Shown here piece after piece: positions 1 to 4,912 of a DNA stretch of 7,118 nucleotides (positions within the stretch are counted from its first letter, which is position 1; every line of letters begins with the position of its first letter). The DNA comes from a bacterium (GTDB lineage: Bacteria; Krumholzibacteriota; Krumholzibacteriia; LZORAL124-64-63). The DNA lies in the NCBI GenBank assembly GCA_018652925.1, contig JABIBH010000203.1:1-7118 (forward strand), written 5' to 3'. A program made the position numbers and the translations under genes. The notes below the pieces were generated by a model. That model worked only from the letters and a program-made list of their open reading frames with translations, was not told where the DNA came from and did not search any database.

Positions 1-1575
1 AGTTACAACAATCAAAGCTGCCACAATTATTGCTGTACCAAGAAGGCCAACAAAGAACATAACGCATGACAACCCAATCAGCAGAACTGAGTAGACAACA
101 GGTGCGCCTTTCATCAGGCTGAAGAAATTGCTGCTGTCTTTTGTTACTCCGGTAACTTCAACAGTACCATCGACAGGTTTTCCCTGTTTAATAGTTATCC
201 ACAAGTTGCCAATCATCAGACAGAAACCTGTCAGATAAGCAAGCCCACCAATCAGTCTCATATGATAAAGGAACTTTGAGGCAATCAAACTCTCAATAAA
301 ATCAGGATAAAGCAGGAAGCCATCGACATCCAGAGCACGCAGATACAAACCCTGGCTGATGCCTGATACCCACATCGATACGACATATAGCAGGATGCCA
401 AAAGTGCTGATCCAGAAGTGAGTGTCAGCAAGTTTTACCGAATGAAGTTTTGTACCCCACAGCCTTGGCACCATCCAGTAGAGCATACCGGCAGCCATAA
501 ATCCGTTCCAGCCAAGAACGCCACTGTGAACATGACCGATAATCCAATCGGTGTAGTGACCAAGAGCACTTACACTTTTGATTGAAAGCAGAGGGCCTTC
601 AAAAGTACTCATACCGTAGAAAGTTACTGCCACAATGAAGAACTTAATAACAGGGTCAGTTGTAAACTTGTGCCAGGCGCCACGCAATGTCAGCAGACCG
701 TTCAACATGCCACCCCAACTTGGAGCCCAAAGCATGATTGAGAAAATCATACCAACAGTTTGCGCCCAGTCTGGAAGTGCAGTGTAAAGCAAGTGGTGTG
801 GACCAGCCCAGATATATAGGAATATCAATGACCAGAAGTGAACAACAGAAAGTCTATATGAATAGACTGGCCTGTTTGCAGCTTTTGGGAGGTAATAATA
901 CATAATACCAAGAATTGGAGTGGTCAGGAAAAATGCCACAGCATTATGACCATACCACCACTGCACCAGCGCATCCTGTACCCCCGTAAATATTGAGTAA
1001 CTATGCGTCAGACTTGTTGGAATTTGCAGATTATTGACGATGTAAAGGACAGCGATAGTGATAATAGTTGCAATGTAGAACCAGATTGCCACGTAGAGAT
1101 TTTTTTCATTTCTACGAGCAAGTGTCCAAAAATAGTTAACTGCAAAAATTACCCAAGTAACAACTACCAAAAGGTCGATAGGCCAGATAAGCTCTGCATA
1201 TTCTTTACTTTGAGTTAGTCCCAACGGTAAAGTTACTGCAGCTGCCACGATGATTAACTGATACAGCCAGAAGTGCGCCCAACTCAGAGCGTCGGATGCC
1301 AATCTGGTTTTTAGTAATCGCTGGGTTGAGTGATAAATACCAGCGAACATCATATTGCCAACAAATGCAAAAATAGCTGCATTAGTATGTAATGGTCTCA
1401 ATCGACCAAACGATGTCCATTCAATACCCAGATTTGCCTGCCAGAATGAGAGTTGAGTCGCAACAATCACTCCAACCAGCATTGCAACAGCACTCCATAC
1501 CATGGTTGCAATTGAAAAAGCTCTGACAACGCCATCATTGTAGACGACTTGTCTTGTGGAAACGGTATCTTGCAT
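1..1575 (-). CDS. ccoN: cbb3-type cytochrome c oxidase subunit I (CcoN), probably N-terminal part of a CcoN-CcoO fusion; 3' end beyond window
   Basis: This is the catalytic subunit of the cbb3 heme-copper oxidase, which reduces O2 to water in the cytoplasmic membrane at low oxygen. The 525 visible codons start at an ATG with a strong Shine-Dalgarno site 7 nt upstream, and no stop is reached at the window edge. The ligands are at the spacing expected for the family. H63 and H350 are the low-spin heme b ligands, and H348 is the heme b3 ligand. H210 (in WWYGHN), H260 and H261 (in AGPHH) bind CuB, and Y254 is the tyrosine expected to cross-link to H210. Other family landmarks are GRLRPLHTN (57-65), ANRPVYSYR and HYTDWIIGHVHSG. 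Ordinary CcoN proteins end near residue 475. Here a polar linker (about 464-490) is followed by another hydrophobic helix (about 495-525), which fits a fused CcoO better than a simple C-terminal tail. It is the last visible gene of the operon, 24 nt after ccoS. The CcoN identity is certain; the fusion is inferred. Confidence 0.96.
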   Translation of the reverse strand, partial: MQDTVSTRQVVYNDGVVRAFSIATMVWSAVAMLVGVIVATQLSFWQANLGIEWTSFGRLRPLHTNAAIFAFVGNMMFAGIYHSTQRLLKTRLASDALSWAHFWLYQLIIVAAAVTLPLGLTQSKEYAELIWPIDLLVVVTWVIFAVNYFWTLARRNEKNLYVAIWFYIATIITIAVLYIVNNLQIPTSLTHSYSIFTGVQDALVQWWYGHNAVAFFLTTPILGIMYYYLPKAANRPVYSYRLSVVHFWSLIFLYIWAGPHHLLYTALPDWAQTVGMIFSIMLWAPSWGGMLNGLLTLRGAWHKFTTDPVIKFFIVAVTFYGMSTFEGPLLSIKSVSALGHYTDWIIGHVHSGVLGWNGFMAAGMLYWMVPRLWGTKLHSVKLADTHFWISTFGILLYVVSMWVSGISQGLYLRALDVDGFLLYPDFIESLIASKFLYHMRLIGGLAYLTGFCLMIGNLWITIKQGKPVDGTVEVTGVTKDSSNFFSLMKGAPVVYSVLLIGLSCVMFFVGLLGTAIIVAALIVVT

Positions 1576-1582
1576 TAGCAAG

Positions 1583-1590
1583 TCTCCTTT
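1583..1590 (-). promoter_or_regulatory. Shine-Dalgarno site of ccoN
   Basis: On the minus strand the sequence reads AAAGGAGA, followed by a 7-nt spacer and the ATG at 1575. It lies in the 24-nt gap after the ccoS stop. It is the best ribosome-binding site in the window, as expected for the structural subunit, which is needed in greater amount than the assembly proteins. Confidence 0.8.
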
Positions 1591-1599
1591 TGTCAGGTA

Positions 1600-1785
1600 T
1601 TATGAACCATTTGTTTCAGGTTCACAGTTATCATCATTATCAAGATGTTCATCTTCTTCTAAAGGTAACAGGGAAAGACGATCGCCATGTTCCAGGTCAC
1701 CTTGTTTAACTCGAGACACAAACAAAACCAGCCCGGCAATAGCAAGTATCAGGCTTATAAAAACAGTTATTTTCAAGACATCCAA
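1600..1785 (-). CDS. ccoS: cbb3-type cytochrome oxidase assembly protein CcoS
   Basis: This 61-residue protein belongs to the small CcoS family, which is needed for inserting heme and copper cofactors into CcoN. One transmembrane helix spans about residues 5-23. It is followed by the family-type signature, seen here as SRVKQGDLEHGD (24-35) and then SLLPLEEDE (38-46). The tail (about 43-61) is strongly acidic and contains one cysteine (C54). The start is taken as TTG at 1785 because a clear AGGAG lies 9 nt upstream and no ATG or GTG is available in frame before the helix. The 5' end overlaps the 3' end of ccoI by 13 nt, so translation is probably coupled. Its position between ccoI and ccoN supports the assignment. 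Length and topology match the family (usually about 45-70 residues). Confidence 0.9.
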   Translation of the reverse strand: MDVLKITVFISLILAIAGLVLFVSRVKQGDLEHGDRLSLLPLEEDEHLDNDDNCEPETNGS

Positions 1786-4079
1786 CGTTGTTTTCTCCTG
1801 CCAAGTTGAATCGTTGTCAAAGTAACAATTGTCAAAGAGCTCAAGGGCATTAAAACAGCCGCAACTATTGGATTAACCCATCCTGCCAGGCAAATCCCAA
1901 CAGCAATTGAATTGTATCCTGCGGCAAACCCAAGATTAATTTTTTGAACTTTTGACAAAGCATGGGCAGCTGAAAGAGCTTTGCGAACTGCACCAACACC
2001 GTCACCCAGATAGTAAAAATCTGCTTTTTGTGGTAAGACAGCACTGTCAACAGCTGGGGTTGCTGCACACCAGGCAGCATCAAATCCCAGACTATCATTT
2101 AGACCATCACCAATCATTATTGTATTCTTTTTGTCCAGTTTTGCAACCATTTTTGTCTTGCTTTCAGGATCCATCTCGCTGAAAGCATATTTCGGTGCAA
2201 TTCCCAGTGCCTGAGCAACAGTATTAACACGGCTTTCATTATCTCCACTCAACAGATAAACTTCATAACCTGTTGTCTTTAGCTCAGTTACTTCATCAGC
2301 AGCATCCTGTCGGATCTTTTCACCAGTTTCAAGATAGAACAGCTCTTCTCCATTCTCTGAGAACAGAGTACCGGTTTGGCTGCCTTTCCCAAATTTATAC
2401 TCGTTCAGTTGAAGGCCCTGCCCTGCAATTTCAGTCACAGAATCTGCATCGATGTCAATTTCAGGCAACTCCATTTGAATTAGAGCTTCTGAAACACATT
2501 TACTGACCGGATGATTACTACGAGTTGTCATAGCCTGCAATATTGCCAGAATCTTTGGTGGCTGTTTTTGTAATATTTCATGTGATTGGGGCGTTAATTC
2601 TAGTCTTCCAGCTGTGATAGTACCTGTTTTATCGAAAATGACTTTGGTGACAGTCAATGCACGATCCAGGAAATCATCGTGGCGCAAGAGTATACCATTA
2701 TTTCGCAACCCGTTATGTACCAATTCCTTAGCTAGAGGCACTGCAATACCCAAGGCACACGGACAGGTTACAATCAGAATTGCAACAGCTACTTCGACAG
2801 CTTTTTTGGAATCTGTGCCCAGCCAATAGAAAAATCCGAAAATAGCCAGAAGCAAAACTGACACAACATAGATTGTTGAAACTCTGTGCCACCACTGCTG
2901 ACCTTCGGCCGGCTTTGGCTCAGATGAACTACGCATCAAGTCATTCAGATTTGACGATGAAAAATCTTCATCTGCAATAATTATTGCTCCGGTTGAAGAT
3001 GCATTAAATGCCCCAGCAGGAACTTCAGCCTCTGAATCATATTGTTTGGGATCAGACTCCCCTGTAATCCAGTCCAGAGAAAATGTCACAGCATTGCCTT
3101 GCAGAATTCCACTCACAGGAACCAGGTCGCCAGGTGCAATCCAGAGCTGGTCGCCACTTTTAATTCCTGTTGCTGGAACTGCGATAATTTTGGATTCCTG
3201 AAATCTGCGTGTAAAAAGGTCTGCAATCCCATCGGAAGCCAATAATGCATTGCGATTCTTTTTAAGAACCGATTCCTGAAGCCATCTGCCGGTCAACATC
3301 AGAGCAATGAAAATTGTTATGGTATCGAAATATGCTGCATCCGGTCCTTCGGTTAGAAATGCGTAAACAGATCCTCCATAGCCAAAGATCATGCCCATGG
3401 CGATTGGGACATCGAGGTGGATTATTCGCCTGCGCAAGCTTGTTACTGCTGCACTGATAAATGGCCAGCCACCAAAAACCAGAGATACTGTTGCCAGAAC
3501 CAGATTGAGATTGCCGAAGAGATAGTATGTGGAACTATCGGCAGAGGTTAATCCAAAATAAAAACTGAGACTGTACATCATTGTATTCAGGGCAATAGCA
3601 ATACAGATTCCCATTCTCAACTGCAGAGAGTCACTTTTAGGGCTGCTTTTTCGTTGAGGACCAAATCGATAACCAAACTGCTCAATTTCTGAAAAATATT
3701 CTCGTATGTCACCTTTGTTGCTGTCCCAGGTGATATCGGCTCTGCCAAGCGCAGGATTGATGCGCAAATTCAGAGCACCATCAAACCGATCGAACAATTT
3801 TTGCAGTAACCAGACGCAGGCAGCACAATGAATGCCCTGGACATCCAATTTCAGCTGAAGCAGGCTGGTATCAGTATTATTTTCCAGCATAATGTCGAGC
3901 CAGGCGAAGTTGTCTGGTCGCAGTTCAGCCGGAGGAGCAATTGCCTCACTCTTTATATCGTAAAATTGATTGAGACCTGTTGCATTGATGAGTTTGTAAA
4001 CCGTTCTACAGCCATTACAACAAAACTTGTCGTCTGACTTTCCAAGCGGTAATCCGCAATGAAGACACTTTCGGCTCAC
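1773..4079 (-). CDS. ccoI: Cu(I)-exporting P1B-type ATPase CcoI (cbb3 oxidase copper-supply pump)
   Basis: A 768-residue membrane ATPase that moves Cu(I) out of the cytoplasm for the CuB centre of the cbb3 oxidase. In order (numbering from the GTG start), it has an N-terminal metal-binding domain with C5, C8, C20, C21 and C24, then a heavy-metal-associated domain with GIHCAAC (C85 and C88). Four membrane helices follow at about 156-268. The actuator domain has TGES (339-342). Two helices at about 399-450 carry the copper-transport motif CPC (439-441). The phosphorylation motif DKTGT starts at D483. SNHP (521-524) and GDGLND (657-662) complete the nucleotide and hinge sites. The two last helices (about 714-759) contain YN and MPLSS, the usual copper-coordinating positions. 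All catalytic residues are intact. GTG at 4079 is chosen because it overlaps the preceding stop as GTGA; TTG at 4082 is a real alternative, 7 nt after GAGG. Placement between the TauE-like gene and ccoS separates it from general CopA pumps. Confidence 0.95.
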   Translation of the reverse strand: MSRKCLHCGLPLGKSDDKFCCNGCRTVYKLINATGLNQFYDIKSEAIAPPAELRPDNFAWLDIMLENNTDTSLLQLKLDVQGIHCAACVWLLQKLFDRFDGALNLRINPALGRADITWDSNKGDIREYFSEIEQFGYRFGPQRKSSPKSDSLQLRMGICIAIALNTMMYSLSFYFGLTSADSSTYYLFGNLNLVLATVSLVFGGWPFISAAVTSLRRRIIHLDVPIAMGMIFGYGGSVYAFLTEGPDAAYFDTITIFIALMLTGRWLQESVLKKNRNALLASDGIADLFTRRFQESKIIAVPATGIKSGDQLWIAPGDLVPVSGILQGNAVTFSLDWITGESDPKQYDSEAEVPAGAFNASSTGAIIIADEDFSSSNLNDLMRSSSEPKPAEGQQWWHRVSTIYVVSVLLLAIFGFFYWLGTDSKKAVEVAVAILIVTCPCALGIAVPLAKELVHNGLRNNGILLRHDDFLDRALTVTKVIFDKTGTITAGRLELTPQSHEILQKQPPKILAILQAMTTRSNHPVSKCVSEALIQMELPEIDIDADSVTEIAGQGLQLNEYKFGKGSQTGTLFSENGEELFYLETGEKIRQDAADEVTELKTTGYEVYLLSGDNESRVNTVAQALGIAPKYAFSEMDPESKTKMVAKLDKKNTIMIGDGLNDSLGFDAAWCAATPAVDSAVLPQKADFYYLGDGVGAVRKALSAAHALSKVQKINLGFAAGYNSIAVGICLAGWVNPIVAAVLMPLSSLTIVTLTTIQLGRRKQRWMS
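1795..1799 (-). promoter_or_regulatory. Shine-Dalgarno site that decides the TTG start of ccoS
   Basis: AGGAG on the minus strand lies within the last codons of ccoI and is separated from TTG at 1785 by 9 nt. The nearby ATG at 1781 is in another frame and reaches a stop after two codons (Met-Ser-stop), so it cannot be the start. Confidence 0.7.
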
Positions 4080-4819
4080 CAAATCACAACCTCACCAAAT
4101 CTGAGATGTGGAATATACTGCAAAGCTGCGAGCCCTCTGAGAATCAGCTGCGTGGCCATTATCAGGATCAGTATCGCACCTACATTTTGAAATACAGCTC
4201 TTTTCGATTGTGAGAATTTCCCCAGACCAAAGCCCAATGCAACAAGTACTGGAATTGTGCCTGCACCAAATGCAAGCATCGACAGTCCGCCCTGATGCCA
4301 GCTGCCAGTTCCAGCAGCAGTAAGAGCTACTGTATAAACAGGGCCACATGGCAGGAACCCATTTGCAAAACCGAGCAATAATCTTTTTGGATATGATTGT
4401 GCCTGAAGCAGCTTGCCAACTTTATCGGAAATAAATCTCTGAAATGGACCACTTTCCAACAATTTTGGGTAAGGCAGTAACTTCAATAGACCCAGCCCAA
4501 GCAAAAGCATCATCACTCCCACTGCCAGTGAAAGAATAGCCTGCATGCTTTTTCCGCCAGAAGCATAAACTGCTGTTGAACCGGCAAACCCTGCAAATAC
4601 CCCTAATAGAGTGTAAGCAGATACGCGACCAAAATGATAAACCACTTGTCGCATCGACGCTGATAAAACTGAGTCTGTCTGCTGATGAACAGCGTAAGTG
4701 GTAACTAGAGGTCCACACATGCCGATACAGTGGCCCAGGCTAATCATCAGTCCTGTTGTAAACAACACCACAAAATCAAAAGGCATTGCAGTTGGCACCA
4801 GATTTCCGCAGCAGTCCAT
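4076..4819 (-). CDS. Sulfite exporter TauE/SafE-like (DsbD_2-type) membrane protein linked to cbb3 oxidase assembly
   Basis: A 247-residue polytopic membrane protein with about six hydrophobic segments (roughly 13-29, 66-86, 92-113, 146-170, 178-200, 211-230). Two conserved motifs identify the family. GHCIGMCGP (29-37) has cysteines C31 and C35 in the first helix, and NGFLPCGPVY (153-162) has C158. Proteins of this type are often encoded beside ccoI/ccoS/ccoN and are usually annotated as TauE/SafE or urease-accessory-like proteins. Their role in copper or redox handling is inferred from context, and sulfite transport is not supported here. The frame is open up to 4894, but ATG at 4819 is preferred: GGAG lies 4 nt upstream, and the longer version would add a basic, non-membrane leader. 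The N-terminus MDCCGN adds an unusual pair of cysteines. It is the first gene of the operon, and its TGA overlaps the ccoI GTG by 4 nt. Confidence 0.85.
   Translation of the reverse strand: MDCCGNLVPTAMPFDFVVLFTTGLMISLGHCIGMCGPLVTTYAVHQQTDSVLSASMRQVVYHFGRVSAYTLLGVFAGFAGSTAVYASGGKSMQAILSLAVGVMMLLLGLGLLKLLPYPKLLESGPFQRFISDKVGKLLQAQSYPKRLLLGFANGFLPCGPVYTVALTAAGTGSWHQGGLSMLAFGAGTIPVLVALGFGLGKFSQSKRAVFQNVGAILILIMATQLILRGLAALQYIPHLRFGEVVIW
4090..4096 (-). promoter_or_regulatory. Possible Shine-Dalgarno site of ccoI inside the preceding gene
   Basis: GGTGAGG on the minus strand lies in the last codons of the TauE-like gene. Its GAGG is 10 nt before GTG at 4079 and 7 nt before TTG at 4082. It therefore supports initiation here but does not decide between the two starts. 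Confidence 0.45.
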
Positions 4820-4821
4820 TT

Positions 4822-4827
4822 CTCTCC
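4822..4827 (-). promoter_or_regulatory. Shine-Dalgarno site that sets the start of the TauE-like gene at 4819
   Basis: GGAGAG on the minus strand lies just before ATG at 4819; its GGAG core is 4 nt from the ATG, slightly shorter than ideal. The upstream in-frame ATG at 4894 falls close to the start of the divergent gene and would leave little room for a promoter, so this site is the better choice. Confidence 0.55.
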
Positions 4828-4863
4828 AAAAAGTAATCTTGATGTTTCTATTTCGAGCTTTAC

Positions 4864-4880
4864 AAGTTACCATAAAGTTA
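4864..4880. repeat. Short direct repeat AAGTTA with 11-bp period in the divergent spacer
   Basis: AAGTTA occurs at 4864-4869 and again at 4875-4880, one helical turn apart. The second copy runs into the palindrome GTTAAC (4877-4882). Such spacing is compatible with a transcription-factor site occupying one face of the DNA between the two genes. In AT-rich DNA a 6-mer repeat can also arise by chance. Confidence 0.3.
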
Positions 4881-4905
4881 ACAACAGACCACAAAAAATA
4901 AAAGC

Positions 4906-4910
4906 AGGGA
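4906..4910 (+). promoter_or_regulatory. Weak, closely spaced Shine-Dalgarno-like site of the AMP-binding gene
   Basis: AGGGA lies only 2 nt before ATG at 4913, closer than normal, and is preceded by an A-rich leader (4891-4903). The start is favoured because the first residues read as normal protein and no better site precedes the later Met codons, but initiation here may depend on the A-rich leader. Confidence 0.35.
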
Positions 4911-4912
4911 TT

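Larger units (their letters stand above)
4820..4912. promoter_or_regulatory. Divergent intergenic spacer carrying promoters of both units
   Basis: The 93 nt between the start of the TauE-like gene and the start of the AMP-binding gene must hold the promoters of both directions if both genes are transcribed locally. It is AT-rich. A TTTACA (4859-4864) resembles a plus-strand -35 box, but no good -10 box lies 16-18 nt downstream. On the minus strand TAACTTTA partly resembles the Bacteroidota -7 element, with poor spacing to a TTTG. The spacer function follows from gene orientation; no individual promoter box is claimed. Confidence 0.55.

Noticed and set aside
1003..1218. Short plus-strand open frame opposite ccoN, and similar frames opposite ccoI
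   Set aside because: These are antisense shadows of conserved membrane-protein coding sequence; their composition reflects complementary hydrophobic codons.
1773..4079. CcoI as a general copper-detoxifying CopA pump
   Set aside because: The extra N-terminal Cys-rich domain and the position within TauE-like/ccoS/ccoN fit CcoI, not a stand-alone CopA.
4839..4858. Possible FNR box beginning with TTGAT
   Set aside because: Only one half-site is present; the matching ATCAA after 4 nt is missing.
4820..4894. 25-residue longer version of the TauE-like protein starting at 4894
   Set aside because: The added leader is basic and unlike the family, and it would reach to 19 nt from the divergent start. 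A ribosome-binding site supports 4819 instead.
4868..4912. Bacteroidota-type promoter (TTTG and TAnnTTTG) reading towards the oxidase operon
   Set aside because: The -7-like TAACTTTA has a mismatch and lies only 11 nt from the TTTG, instead of about 19 nt.
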